In this document: piece by piece, positions 1-8,915 of the stretch | How the letters are laid out: each line of letters begins with the position of its first letter | How positions within the stretch are numbered: position 1 is the first letter of the stretch | From: Planctomycetaceae bacterium | GTDB taxonomy: Bacteria; Planctomycetota; Planctomycetia; Pirellulales; Pirellulaceae | Direction: 5' to 3' | Length of the DNA stretch: 64,000 bases | NCBI GenBank assembly: GCA_002709045.1 | Contig: PAPJ01000056.1 | Span: 21,822-85,821, forward strand | Position numbers and translations under genes: made by a program | Notes under the pieces: model-generated | What the model saw: the letters and a program-made list of their open reading frames with translations, nothing else | Databases searched by the model: none | Told to the model about the DNA's origin: nothing

Positions 1-1028
1 AGTATGGAACGCATCGACGTCCGGTGTATCTGGAATGTGTTGCAGAGGGGGTTGTTATTCAGCCGGAAGGAATTTTAATTTCACATAATGAACTGGACGG
101 GCCTTCGGGCGTTGGGAATCCACTGAATGCCTGTTTACGCACGATTCGCGAGTTTTATGCCAGGCATACTCAGGATGACCAGCAGTCGCCCTATCCTCTG
201 TTGATTGTTCGATCAGAGGGTGTAACGGCGTTTGGAAAAGCCCGCCGTGCTATGGCAGACTGGAAAGATGAATATGGTTTTGAATTAGTGAGTGATGATC
301 TTCCGCTTGCCTTTCCTAATCCTCAGCCGGTACTTTCAGGAGAACTCAAGAAAACTATTGCTCTGGCAAACGACCGGCAACGGGCCTTGGCAATGGCCAT
401 GCCAAGTCGGTACGGGGGACAACACGGAGTCCGGCGTCAGGAGCCGGTGGATACAGATTTTAACACCACCACGCAGCAAGGCGACGGTTTTGGTGATGGT
501 CAGCAAGCCTCGGCTAATTTAGGTTCTCAGCCAGGAACCGGTGGTGCCGGGGATGCTGATAAAACGGTAGTCGATGACAAGTCAAATCTGAATCGAAGCA
601 GCAATGGTGGTGCCGGTAATCAACGAACAGGTTCCGGTGGATCTAAAGGTGAGATGATTGCTCCACCTGACGGCATCGGTATGGCCGGTCGTTCACAGGG
701 TTGGGCATTAGCGGATAGACAGCGAGGCCCCGCGCTTACGCGCCCGGTGAAAGTGATTTGTGAATCCAATCGTCTAACGATCGTGCCCGCTGCGGGCGAA
801 CGAGGAAAACCGGTTGTGGTTGAGTTGGGATCGACGGTTAAGGGAAGCATCGATCAGTTTGTAACAGCTGTAAATCAACACATTGATCAATGGGGTATCG
901 CCATTGCCGGCGGACACTGGAAGCCGGAATTGCAGGTCGATGTTCAACCCGGAGGTGAACTCAGATTTAAGGAACTGCAATACACTTTGTATGGCAGTGG
1001 GATTAACGTTTGGCAGCATACGGACTAA
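1..1028 (+). CDS. Conserved planctomycete protein, 5'-truncated by window edge
   Basis: The reading frame is open from base 3, so the true start lies upstream; a GTG at 24 is only an internal in-frame codon. The N-terminal part reads RRPVYLECVAEGVVIQPEG, a segment I associate with conserved planctomycete proteins found beside ExbB/ExbD-like genes. A Gly/Gln/Asn-rich low-complexity linker (about residues 130-215) separates two ordered regions. No catalytic motif is recognisable. The stop TAA at 1026-1028 directly abuts the ATG of the membrane-anchor gene at 1029, so the two are surely co-transcribed. Function is unknown; a cytoplasmic partner of an energised membrane complex is inference from the neighbour. 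Confidence 0.7.
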   Translation, partial: YGTHRRPVYLECVAEGVVIQPEGILISHNELDGPSGVGNPLNACLRTIREFYARHTQDDQQSPYPLLIVRSEGVTAFGKARRAMADWKDEYGFELVSDDLPLAFPNPQPVLSGELKKTIALANDRQRALAMAMPSRYGGQHGVRRQEPVDTDFNTTTQQGDGFGDGQQASANLGSQPGTGGAGDADKTVVDDKSNLNRSSNGGAGNQRTGSGGSKGEMIAPPDGIGMAGRSQGWALADRQRGPALTRPVKVICESNRLTIVPAAGERGKPVVVELGSTVKGSIDQFVTAVNQHIDQWGIAIAGGHWKPELQVDVQPGGELRFKELQYTLYGSGINVWQHTD

Positions 1029-2042
1029 ATGAGTAAGCGAGTAGTAAGTGAAAATGGTATCGGTGGCCTGGATTCATTTCAGGATATCGTAGCCAATCTG
1101 GTGGGCATTCTTATCATTCTTGTGATGGTTGTGATGATGCGTACGCGCAACGAACTGGCACAAAATCCGCAAGTTCCACCGGCTGAAAAAGTAACGCAGG
1201 CGGAGGTTGAAGAGGCCCGTGTTGTTGCTATGAGAGTGGAAGATAATGTCCTGGAACTCGATGATACGGTTCAGCGGCAGGAATTTGAACTGGATTACAG
1301 GAAACGCGAACGAGATCGAATTCTGGAAGCGATTACGCTGGCTGAACAGGAGTTCAAGACACAACAGGAATCCCTGTCGGTCGAAAGTCAAGCCGAGATC
1401 GAAATGGCTTCGAAGTATCAAGCGATGAGCAAAGAGCTTGGTGAATTGATTCGTAGTCGGCAGATTCTTAACCAATTGAAGCCGGACGTACATGTGATTG
1501 AACACATGCCAACACCAATGGCCAAGACAGTTTTTGGCAAGGAAATCCACTTTCGTCTGGACGATGGCCGGATTTCATATGTACCGTTTGATGAGCTTGT
1601 GGATCGGATGAAACGCGATGCTCAGAGTAAAGTTTACAAACTGCATAATCACCCGCGGATCACCGAAACGATCGGTCCGGTTTCGGGCTATCGCCTGCGT
1701 TATGATTTGGGGTACACCAACGATGTGGTCAAAACCCGTACTGGCCCGCGTCTACAGCAGAAGATTGAAATGCTGCAGCTTGAGTTGATTCCCGTGCAGT
1801 CAGTTTTGGGTGAACCGGTGACAGAGGCCTTGGCAGATGGTTCGCAGTTTATGCAGTACATCAAACGGACGGTACCTGATACAACGACTGTAACGATTTG
1901 GGTTTACCCCAATAGCTTTGACCAGTTCCGTAAATTTAAGACAACATTGTTCTCCATGGGATACGCCTGTGCAGGACGGCCACTTCCTGAAGGGCTTTAT
2001 ATTTCAGCCTCACCTCACGGTACAAAATCCGTTCGCCAATAA
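1029..2042 (+). CDS. ExbD/MotB-like single-pass membrane anchor with coiled coil
   Basis: The 337-residue protein has a short cytoplasmic N-terminus and one hydrophobic helix at about residues 18-38 (IVANLVGILIILVMVVMM). An acidic residue (FQD) just precedes the helix, as in the N-terminal helix of ExbD/TolR/MotB-type stators. A charged, Glu/Gln-rich predicted coiled coil follows (about 50-140), then a mixed C-terminal domain that would be periplasmic. No OmpA-like peptidoglycan motif is obvious. It abuts the upstream gene with zero spacing. Homology to ExbD is suggested by topology and helix pattern only. It ends 17 bp before the convergent bioA stop codon. Confidence 0.65.
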   Translation: MSKRVVSENGIGGLDSFQDIVANLVGILIILVMVVMMRTRNELAQNPQVPPAEKVTQAEVEEARVVAMRVEDNVLELDDTVQRQEFELDYRKRERDRILEAITLAEQEFKTQQESLSVESQAEIEMASKYQAMSKELGELIRSRQILNQLKPDVHVIEHMPTPMAKTVFGKEIHFRLDDGRISYVPFDELVDRMKRDAQSKVYKLHNHPRITETIGPVSGYRLRYDLGYTNDVVKTRTGPRLQQKIEMLQLELIPVQSVLGEPVTEALADGSQFMQYIKRTVPDTTTVTIWVYPNSFDQFRKFKTTLFSMGYACAGRPLPEGLYISASPHGTKSVRQ

Positions 2043-2059
2043 CACTATTTACTCAAGTG

Positions 2060-3418
2060 TCATTTGAGTTGGTTTAATCCGTATTCAAGAGACGCGACAA
2101 TTTGTGTGATCTGGCTACTCGATACTGATAAAGGTGGCATGATGACTAACGTGTCGCGAAGGGGCCTCAGCCAGACTCCTTTCTCGCGTGCTGCCAGGCA
2201 AACATTTGACCCTGTCCCCAACGCTGGATCGAGTGGGATTTTGTTTTCTTTGTCAGCCACGAGTTCAATAGCTGCGATTAGCCCGCGTTGTCGGATATCA
2301 CCTACTAGTGGATGTTTAGCCAGCCGCGTGGCTAATAAATCACATAGTAATTGGCTTTGTTCAGCGACATTGGCTAGGGTGTTTTCTTCATGAAAGACAT
2401 CTAAAGAAGCAAGTGCAGCTGCAGCTGCTAAAGGGTTACCGGCATAGGTGTGGCCATGATAAAAGGTCTTGATTCCTTCACCCAGAAAGGCATTCCATAT
2501 CTCTGTCGTCGCGGTGGTTGCTGACATCGCAAGGTAACCGCCGGTGAGACCTTTGCCCATACAAAGGATATCAGGACTGATTGCTTCGTGTTCACAGGCA
2601 AACATAGTTCCGGTCCGTCCAAAGCCCACGGCAACTTCGTCTGCGATTAGTAGCACATCGTATTTGCGAGTAAGATCACGTACGCCGCGCAGATACCCCG
2701 AAGGTTGCATGACGAGTCCGGCCGCCCCTTGTACAAGCGGTTCTAAGATCATCGCCGCCACCTGTTCGTGGTGTTCGGCCAGAGTTAACTCTAATTGTGA
2801 GAGATAGTATTGCGTAGCATTCTCTGGCGTTACACCTGCAGGAAAGCGATAGGTGTTTGGATTTTCCACACGGATCACATTGAACAGCAACGGTTCAAAC
2901 ATTTGGTGGAATCGAGCCACCCCTCCGACACTAACACTTCCCAAGGTGTCACCGTGATAGGCAGATCCCAGCGCAATGTAAGTGTTTTTCTGTGGTTTGG
3001 GTTTGTCCCGTTGATGCCAGTACTGGAATGCCATCTTGAGTCCGACTTCCACACTACTTGCTCCATCTCCGGAGAAGAATGTGTGCTCTAGGCCATCGGG
3101 AGTAATTTCGGCAAGACGTCGTGCTAATTCGATCGATGCGGGATTAGACATTCCTAAAGACGTGACGTGGGCGACTTTGTTAAGTTGATTATTAATGGCG
3201 CCGTTGATTTTCGGATGACGATGGCCGTGCACGTTACACCAAACGCTGCTAACGCCGTCGATAAGTTCGTTGCCGTCGATGTCTTTTAGAATGCATCCAT
3301 CTGCTGATTCAATAATCAGTGGTTGATAATCGCGCATTTGTGTAAATGCGTGCCATACATAATGTCTGTCCCAATTGGCGTATTGTTCCCAATCAGGTGT
3401 AGAGTGGTCTGAGGTCAT
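2060..3418 (-). CDS. bioA: Adenosylmethionine-8-amino-7-oxononanoate aminotransferase
   Basis: BioA converts 7-keto-8-aminopelargonic acid to 7,8-diaminopelargonic acid using S-adenosylmethionine as amino donor, in biotin synthesis. The 452-residue length fits the family. Class-III aminotransferase marks are present: WHAFTQM at 22-28, the substrate-site SSVWCNVHGH, GDGASSVEVGLKMA, the Asp of LLIADEVAVGFGRTG, and the PLP lysine in LCMGKGLTGGY. The gene starts 51 bp after gatB ends and probably lies at the end of that operon. No other bio gene is in the window. Biotin demand fits the accB/accC genes at 46.6-48.5 kb. Confidence 0.93.
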   Translation of the reverse strand: MTSDHSTPDWEQYANWDRHYVWHAFTQMRDYQPLIIESADGCILKDIDGNELIDGVSSVWCNVHGHRHPKINGAINNQLNKVAHVTSLGMSNPASIELARRLAEITPDGLEHTFFSGDGASSVEVGLKMAFQYWHQRDKPKPQKNTYIALGSAYHGDTLGSVSVGGVARFHQMFEPLLFNVIRVENPNTYRFPAGVTPENATQYYLSQLELTLAEHHEQVAAMILEPLVQGAAGLVMQPSGYLRGVRDLTRKYDVLLIADEVAVGFGRTGTMFACEHEAISPDILCMGKGLTGGYLAMSATTATTEIWNAFLGEGIKTFYHGHTYAGNPLAAAAALASLDVFHEENTLANVAEQSQLLCDLLATRLAKHPLVGDIRQRGLIAAIELVADKENKIPLDPALGTGSNVCLAAREKGVWLRPLRDTLVIMPPLSVSSSQITQIVASLEYGLNQLK

Positions 3419-3469
3419 TTTTGAAACCTCGCTAATCTCGTTATTCTCACGATTTTTGGGAGGAGAAAA

Positions 3470-4942
3470 TTAGATGTCATTGATGATATTGAGGCAGATT
3501 TGGCGGACTTGCCCGGGATTGACGTTTGGGTTTTCTTTTTTAGCCTGTCCGATGAGCGCTCCGACAGCCTTTTCGTTCCCGCCTCGCACATCATCGACGA
3601 CTCGTGGATTTCGCTCGACCAGCATTTTACATAAGTCTTCCAAATCACCTTCATCGACCTTTTCGATTCCCAGTTCTTTGACTATTTCAGCAGCAGATTT
3701 TCCTGAGTCGAGCATAACTGCCAATACGTCTTTTGCTTTCGAACTGTCCAAATCACCTGACTGAATCAGCTTCAGCATTTCGGCAAGTTGGGCCGCACTT
3801 AGTTTGAACGTATCAATACTAATTTCCTGTTCATTAAGAATACGAAGTACTTCTCCCTGAACCCAGTTGCCGGCCAGTTTGTTATCCCCTGAAGCTTCAG
3901 CCAGTTCAAGGAAGTAGTCAACAAGACCTCTACCCTGATTGACGATGACATCGGAGGTATAGGTGGTAAGTCCGAACTCTGTTTCCAGTCGTTCGCGTAG
4001 TGCCGCAGGCAGCTCACCAATGTCCCTGCCGACTTCTTCGATCTGCTGATCGGTAACAATGACAGGCACCAAATCCGGGCATGGGAAGTAACGATAATCA
4101 GCAGATTCTTCTTTCTCGCGTTGTGCGCGGGTAACCTGAGCAGAATCGTCCCACCCGCGAGTTTGTTTGGGAAGTTCGCCAAGCACTTTCCCGGTTTCCT
4201 GCCAGACGTTGTACTGCCGTTTGGCTTCATAGGCAATTCCCCGTTCCACACTGCGGAAACTATTCATGTTTTTGATTTCTACAATGGGCGTGGCAATCAC
4301 GCCGTTATCGGCGGGGATGTGTAGGTTGACGTTGGCGTCACAACGTAATGAGCCTTCCTGCATATTGCAGTCTGACACATCAAGATAAGTAAGTAGCAAT
4401 CGTAATTCCTGCATGTATGTTTTAGCTTCGGCCGCATTGCGCATGTCCGGATAACTCACAATTTCCAGTAGCGGCGTTCCGGTGCGATTGAGATCGATCC
4501 GACTATCGCCTTTGCCAGCAGCTTCGTCATGGATGCTTTTACCCGCATCTTCTTCCAGATGGGCACGTATGATACGTACCCGACGAGGTTCAAATTCGTC
4601 GTTCGTCGACTTGATGTCGAGGTACCCCTCTTCACTCATAGGCAGATCAAACTGACTTGTTTGATAACCCTTTGGCAGGTCGGGATAGAAGTAGTTCTTG
4701 CGATCCCACTTGGTAAATTTAGGAATACTGCAATTCAGTGCGAGTGCAGTTTTCATTCCCAGAAAGTATGCTTTCTTGTTCATCACAGGAAGCGCCCCTG
4801 GCAGGCCGAGGCAGACTGGGCACGTTTGTGTGTTTGGCGGGTTACCGAATTTCGTACTACAGCGGCAGAACAGTTTTGTGTTTGTTTTTAGCTGGACATG
4901 TACTTCCAGACCAATCACGATTTCGTATGGAGTCTCGTTCAT
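3470..4942 (-). CDS. gatB: Asp/Glu-tRNA(Asn/Gln) amidotransferase subunit B
   Basis: GatB is the tRNA-binding kinase subunit of GatCAB; it phosphorylates Glu-tRNA(Gln) or Asp-tRNA(Asn) for transamidation. The 490-residue protein has the N-terminal YEIVIGLEVHVQL signature. It also has a zinc site CxC plus CxxC (Cys26, Cys28, Cys41, Cys44), the HLEEDAGKS and DLNRTGTPLLEIV motifs, and a C-terminal YqeY-like helical domain. Its ATG overlaps the gatA stop by 4 bp (ATGA), implying translational coupling. An intact gatCAB suggests that this organism makes Gln-tRNA and/or Asn-tRNA indirectly. Confidence 0.97.
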   Translation of the reverse strand: MNETPYEIVIGLEVHVQLKTNTKLFCRCSTKFGNPPNTQTCPVCLGLPGALPVMNKKAYFLGMKTALALNCSIPKFTKWDRKNYFYPDLPKGYQTSQFDLPMSEEGYLDIKSTNDEFEPRRVRIIRAHLEEDAGKSIHDEAAGKGDSRIDLNRTGTPLLEIVSYPDMRNAAEAKTYMQELRLLLTYLDVSDCNMQEGSLRCDANVNLHIPADNGVIATPIVEIKNMNSFRSVERGIAYEAKRQYNVWQETGKVLGELPKQTRGWDDSAQVTRAQREKEESADYRYFPCPDLVPVIVTDQQIEEVGRDIGELPAALRERLETEFGLTTYTSDVIVNQGRGLVDYFLELAEASGDNKLAGNWVQGEVLRILNEQEISIDTFKLSAAQLAEMLKLIQSGDLDSSKAKDVLAVMLDSGKSAAEIVKELGIEKVDEGDLEDLCKMLVERNPRVVDDVRGGNEKAVGALIGQAKKENPNVNPGQVRQICLNIINDI

Positions 4943-6441
4943 AACAGTTCTGGCCTCCGTAAGTGAAAGTCAGTGGCGTGCTGGAACATTTGCGCAGCTC
5001 GCAGCAATTTTTCTTCCTGAAATGCTGCTGCCTGAAGTTGCAGGCCGATGGGAAGTCCGTTTTTGGTTAATCCGCAGGGAAGTGAGATTCCCGCAACGCC
5101 GGCAAGGTTGGCCGTGACCGTATACAGATCTTCGAGATACATGGTCATCGGGTCGCTTGTTTTTTCTCCTTTTACAAACGCAGGATTAGCGGTGACCGGA
5201 CCAATGATCAGATCGACCTGCTCGAAGGCATTATCATAATCTTGACGGATGAGCCGTCTTACTTTCAGAGCCTTTAGATAGAAGGCATCGTAATAACCCT
5301 CGCTCAGGGCGTAAGTTCCGAGCATGATGCGACGTTGTACTTCTGAGCCAAATCCTTCGCTACGCGTTTTACGATACATCCGGACCAGAGGCCCTTCGTC
5401 ACTTCCGTCTTCTGCAAGTTCGGCTGCTACTTCTGCCTGATCGGCCCGATACCCGTAGTGAGCTCCATCATATCGGGCAAGGTTACTGGATGCTTCGCAT
5501 GGTGCGATGATGTAGTAAGTGGCGATACCATAGTCAGCATGAGGCATTTCAAGATTTTTGATTGTGGCACCTAATGACTGGTAGGTTGCAATCGCTTGTT
5601 TAACGGCACCTTCGATCTCAGGATCGATGCCTTTGCCAAAGTGTTGCTCGACGACTCCCAGTCTTAGATTTTGCAGTGGTTGATGAACGGTTTCTGAATA
5701 AGGAGGAACAGGCGTATCCACAGAAGTGGAATCGAGTGAATCATGACCGGCTAACACTTCCATAAGCAAAGCGGTGTCTTCCACGGTTCTGGCAAGTGGC
5801 CCGATTTGATCAAGGCTGCTGGCAAAGGCGATCAGTCCGTAACGGCTGACACGTCCGTAAGTTGGCTTTAATCCGACACATCCGCAAAGAGCAGCTGGTT
5901 GACGAATTGAACCGCCGGTGTCTGTTCCAATGGAAAGCGGAGCCATGTCGGCGGCAATACAGGCTGCGGCTCCACCGCTACTTCCACCGGGGATGCGGGA
6001 AGTATCCCACGGATTCTGTGTTGGATGATAGGCCGAATTTTCTGTGGAGCTGCCCATAGCGAATTCGTCCATGTTTGTGCGCCCGAGAATAACAGCATCG
6101 GCTGAGAATAGCTTTTCAACCACGGTGGCGTTATAAGGAGGCACAAAATTCTCCAGCATTTTTGAGCCACAGGTCGTGGGGGTGTTTTGTGTGCAGAGTA
6201 TATCCTTGATGGCGATCGGAAGACCGGCGAGCTTACCAAGTGATTCACCTGCCTCGCGTTTGCGATCAACTTCGGCCGCCTGAGTTAGTGCCGTATCTGA
6301 TTCAACTCGCAGAAAAGCTCCGACTGCCGGATCGACCTGATTGATTCGATCCAGATAGGCCTGAGTCAATGCGACACTGGTGATTTCTCTTGACTGGAGA
6401 AGTGCTAATTGCTCGGTGGCCGTTTTATTTATGATTGACAT
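4939..6441 (-). CDS. gatA: Asp/Glu-tRNA(Asn/Gln) amidotransferase subunit A
   Basis: GatA is the amidase-signature subunit that releases ammonia from glutamine for GatB. The full Ser-cisSer-Lys triad is visible: Lys79 in GLPIAIKD, Ser154 in PGGSSGG, and nucleophile Ser178 in GTDTGGSIRQPA. The 500-residue length is normal. It lies 38 bp downstream of gatC and overlaps gatB by 4 bp. Nothing is missing. Confidence 0.97.
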   Translation of the reverse strand: MSIINKTATEQLALLQSREITSVALTQAYLDRINQVDPAVGAFLRVESDTALTQAAEVDRKREAGESLGKLAGLPIAIKDILCTQNTPTTCGSKMLENFVPPYNATVVEKLFSADAVILGRTNMDEFAMGSSTENSAYHPTQNPWDTSRIPGGSSGGAAACIAADMAPLSIGTDTGGSIRQPAALCGCVGLKPTYGRVSRYGLIAFASSLDQIGPLARTVEDTALLMEVLAGHDSLDSTSVDTPVPPYSETVHQPLQNLRLGVVEQHFGKGIDPEIEGAVKQAIATYQSLGATIKNLEMPHADYGIATYYIIAPCEASSNLARYDGAHYGYRADQAEVAAELAEDGSDEGPLVRMYRKTRSEGFGSEVQRRIMLGTYALSEGYYDAFYLKALKVRRLIRQDYDNAFEQVDLIIGPVTANPAFVKGEKTSDPMTMYLEDLYTVTANLAGVAGISLPCGLTKNGLPIGLQLQAAAFQEEKLLRAAQMFQHATDFHLRRPELL

Positions 6442-6479
6442 GCTGTTTCTTATGGTCCGTTATGCGTCAGGATTCACCT

Positions 6480-6770
6480 TTATTCACCCAAGACAGCCGG
6501 AACACGGAAATATTCCTCGTCGCTCTTTGGTGCATTGCCGAGGGCTGCTTCACGTGTAAGACCCGGACGCGGCTCGTCTTCAGCCAGGGCATTATAAATA
6601 TCTAATGCGTGGGCCATAGGTTCCACGTCCTGAGTATTTAGTTCGGAAAGTTTTTCGACGTACTCTACAATTTGGATCATGTGGTCTGTCATCCGGTCTA
6701 ATTGATCGTCATCAAATTTAAGCTTTGCCAGCAGCGCAACTTTTTCTACATCCTGACGAGTGAGTGACAT
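6480..6770 (-). CDS. gatC: Asp/Glu-tRNA(Asn/Gln) amidotransferase subunit C
   Basis: GatC is the small belt subunit that wraps GatA and GatB. The 96-residue protein starts MSLTRQDVEKVALLAKL, the usual GatC opening. It continues with the helix containing MIQIVEYVEKLSELNT, then VEPMAHALDIYNALAEDEPRPG and the C-terminal EEYFRVPAVL. It is the first gene of gatC-gatA-gatB. Upstream, between it and rpmB, is a structured terminator-like element that may set how much rpmB readthrough reaches the operon. Confidence 0.95.
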   Translation of the reverse strand: MSLTRQDVEKVALLAKLKFDDDQLDRMTDHMIQIVEYVEKLSELNTQDVEPMAHALDIYNALAEDEPRPGLTREAALGNAPKSDEEYFRVPAVLGE

Positions 6771-6799
6771 GGTGGGTAATCCTGTTTTAGTGGAGATAT

Positions 6800-6879
6800 A
6801 AAAAAATCCCGAAACATACCTCCGATCCGCTTAGCTGACCGGTCTGGTGCGCCACTGGCGAACCAATTGGAGTTTCGGG
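6800..6879 (-). ncRNA. Branched, terminator-like RNA element between rpmB and gatC
   Basis: On the minus strand an 8-bp stem CCCGAAAC (6879-6872) pairs with GTTTCGGG (6815-6808) and is followed by A and seven U residues (6806-6800), the form of an intrinsic terminator. The loop is unusually long, about 56 nt. It holds a hairpin at 6865-6845 (TGGT and CGCC pairing with GGCG and ACCA around a symmetrical mismatch and an AGT loop). A possible third helix (GACCG with CGG-A-TC) would complete a three-way junction. It could be a terminator with an inserted structure, a cis-regulatory leader of gatCAB, or a small RNA. No known riboswitch class was recognised. Confidence 0.5.
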
Positions 6880-6931
6880 AGTTTGTTTTTGTAGCAATAA
6901 GACGCGAAAATGAATTTCGCATCCCGATAGG

Positions 6932-7186
6932 TTAAACCTCGAATGGTTTAACTGCGACTGCCTTACGAATTGCTCCGCTGCGGATACACTGAGTGCAAAT
7001 CCACATACGTTTGTTCGTGCCGTCTGGTTGGGCTACACGGATTCGCTGTAAATTAGGCTTGAACTTACGTCGAGTAATACCAGTGATTTTGGTACCAACA
7101 CCACCTAAATATTTAGCTTTACCGCGAGTCTCAACCGAATTACCGATTTGTGCCTGTTTACCGCAAATTTCGCAAACTCGAGCCAT
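6932..7186 (-). CDS. rpmB: Large ribosomal subunit protein bL28
   Basis: L28 is a small basic protein of the 50S subunit. I chose the ATG at 7186 (MARVCEICGK) over a TTG nine bases upstream, because GAGG at 7200-7197 sits 10 nt before the ATG and homologs begin near this residue. Two CxxC pairs (CEIC at the N-terminus, CTQC near the C-terminus) mark the zinc-binding form. The central KYLGGVGTKITGITRRKFKPNLQ run is the usual L28 core. It is followed by the branched terminator-like element and then gatC. Confidence 0.95.
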   Translation of the reverse strand: MARVCEICGKQAQIGNSVETRGKAKYLGGVGTKITGITRRKFKPNLQRIRVAQPDGTNKRMWICTQCIRSGAIRKAVAVKPFEV

Positions 7187-7517
7187 GAGTTGCAATCCTC
7201 AAAAAAATAGTTCTGTCTATGTGGCCAACTTTATTAAAAGTTCAAAAGGTCAGTATAACTGGATAACGAGTCTCTGCAACGGGTTGCTTGGACCTGCGGT
7301 GGATGATTGAGACTGATTTTTTATCGATTTCAAAGCCGAATCTTTGTCATTTCCAACTACCTACATACTCGCATAAGACATTTTCTGGGGATAAAATTAG
7401 TTAGTGGATAAGATTACTGCTCGTTTGGTCGAAATTTGCGTATTTTTTTACCAGCAGAGTTAACACTGAACTGGCAGATGATTTGAGTATCCTCTTTTTA
7501 TATGAAAGCTCAATTGG
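7187..7517. other. Divergent intergenic region, rpmB / TlpA-like gene
   Basis: This 331-bp AT-rich stretch separates two divergently transcribed genes and must carry promoters for both. The minus-strand end holds the rpmB ribosome-binding site (GAGG at 7200-7197). I see no clear paired -35/-10 boxes, no RNA gene and no conserved small reading frame in it. Confidence 0.5.
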
Positions 7518-8906
7518 ATGATGCAATTTCAAAACATGAGTTTACGAAAACTGACATTCAAAGCCTCCCTGTTTCTACTGTTACTATCTGGTGCTGTACA
7601 ACTTCAGGCTGCTGAATTACTTACTTATTCGGGGCAAATGATCGGTGAGAAGGGAGATCCGGTTGCTACGACTAAACGATTTACTTTGGCCGCTGTGCGT
7701 GATGCATCTGCCAGTGGCGGAAACCTGCACTGGATTATTGTTGAAGATGGCCGGGGTGCTATCCCCTGGCCTCATAGTTATGGTTCTTCCCAATGGCTCG
7801 ATGGCAATGGACTGAATGTTCAGGCCGCTACCGCTTCTCGGAATAATCCGCAGTTGCTTTATAAAAATGAAGAGCTGAATGCGTATGTTGCTGTTGCTTT
7901 ACCTCAGCTTGCCGATGGTCAAAAACTAAATCAGGAGTCGATTTGGAAGCAGGGTCCGGTGACATATCGAGTGACAGAACGTCAGTCGATCGAAGGTCAG
8001 CAAACATGGCGTATACTGGGTTTTACCAACTTCGGCGTCAAGCGAACATTCTGGGTGAACGATCAGGGGTATATTGTACGCTTGCGGGAGAATGTCACTA
8101 TCGGGCGAGGTGACCGATTTGATCTGGAATACGATTTGAAGAATGTTGAAACGCTTCAGGATGATGCTCGTGGGAAAGTTGTAACGGCCTTTGATGTCTT
8201 CAATAAATTCCGCACCAAAGTTGATATCGAAAAGCTGGAAAAAGAAATTGTCTGGGATGACGAACAGTTAGAGGCATTTCGCGATGATATTGATCGTTTA
8301 GTTTCTGTTTCTGCGGACACTCCGCTGAGTGCTGTTGCCCGTCTGGCGCAGGCAGATCTAAAAACTCAAAAGGGTCGAAGTGGTGGAGTGGCAACTTTGA
8401 TGACCCGTGCTATTGGTAAAGTTGTTGAAGAGCCAGGCTTTGAGTTGTATCGAGGAAGTGATTATTCGGACGAATCACTGACGGGCAATGTGACCGTTCT
8501 CCATTTTTGGGAATATCGCAGCAGTCCGCTGGAGCAACCTTATGGTCAGGTAGGTTATCTGGACTTTTTATATCGTAAGTACAAGGGTCAGGGAATTAAT
8601 GTACTGGGCGTTGTATCCAATACGCTGTTGGAAGACCCGGCCGAGCGATCTCGGGTTCGCGTGAATGCACGTAAGTTTGCTTCCTTTATGAACCTCAGTT
8701 TCCCGATCGTCGCGGATGTGAAGGGCTATATTGGAAAGATCGGTGACCCACGTGGAGCCGGTGCTAAATTACCTCTTTTTATTGTGCTTGATCAAAAAGG
8801 ACGCATAGTGCATTACAAGGCGGGATTTTATGAAGTTGACCGCGATCTTGGACTCAAGTCTCTAGATAATGTTGTTAAAGAATTGCTGGAAGCTGATTCG
8901 GAATAA
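7518..8906 (+). CDS. Secreted TlpA/AhpC-like thioredoxin-fold protein lacking all cysteines
   Basis: The 462-residue protein begins with a signal peptide (hydrophobic ASLFLLLLSGAVQLQA, cleavage near AxA at about residue 33). The middle (about 40-300) is a beta-rich region of unknown function. The C-terminal third (about 320-455) has a thioredoxin/TlpA-like pattern: GNVTVLHFWEYRSSPLEQPYG, a GINVLGVVSN strand, and a KLPLFIVLDQKGRIVHY strand with the cis-Pro region. Where TlpA proteins have W-C-x-x-C this one has WEYRSS, and there is no cysteine anywhere in the sequence. A disulfide oxidoreductase role is therefore excluded. It lies 9 bp before the hisN-like gene. Confidence 0.75.
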   Translation: MMQFQNMSLRKLTFKASLFLLLLSGAVQLQAAELLTYSGQMIGEKGDPVATTKRFTLAAVRDASASGGNLHWIIVEDGRGAIPWPHSYGSSQWLDGNGLNVQAATASRNNPQLLYKNEELNAYVAVALPQLADGQKLNQESIWKQGPVTYRVTERQSIEGQQTWRILGFTNFGVKRTFWVNDQGYIVRLRENVTIGRGDRFDLEYDLKNVETLQDDARGKVVTAFDVFNKFRTKVDIEKLEKEIVWDDEQLEAFRDDIDRLVSVSADTPLSAVARLAQADLKTQKGRSGGVATLMTRAIGKVVEEPGFELYRGSDYSDESLTGNVTVLHFWEYRSSPLEQPYGQVGYLDFLYRKYKGQGINVLGVVSNTLLEDPAERSRVRVNARKFASFMNLSFPIVADVKGYIGKIGDPRGAGAKLPLFIVLDQKGRIVHYKAGFYEVDRDLGLKSLDNVVKELLEADSE

Positions 8907-8915
8907 GAACCACCA

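Noticed and set aside
6810..6870. tRNA-like look of the sequence around GCTTAGCTGACCGG
   Set aside because: No T-loop, no 7-bp acceptor stem in the right place and no plausible anticodon arm; the segment is better explained as the loop of the terminator-like element.
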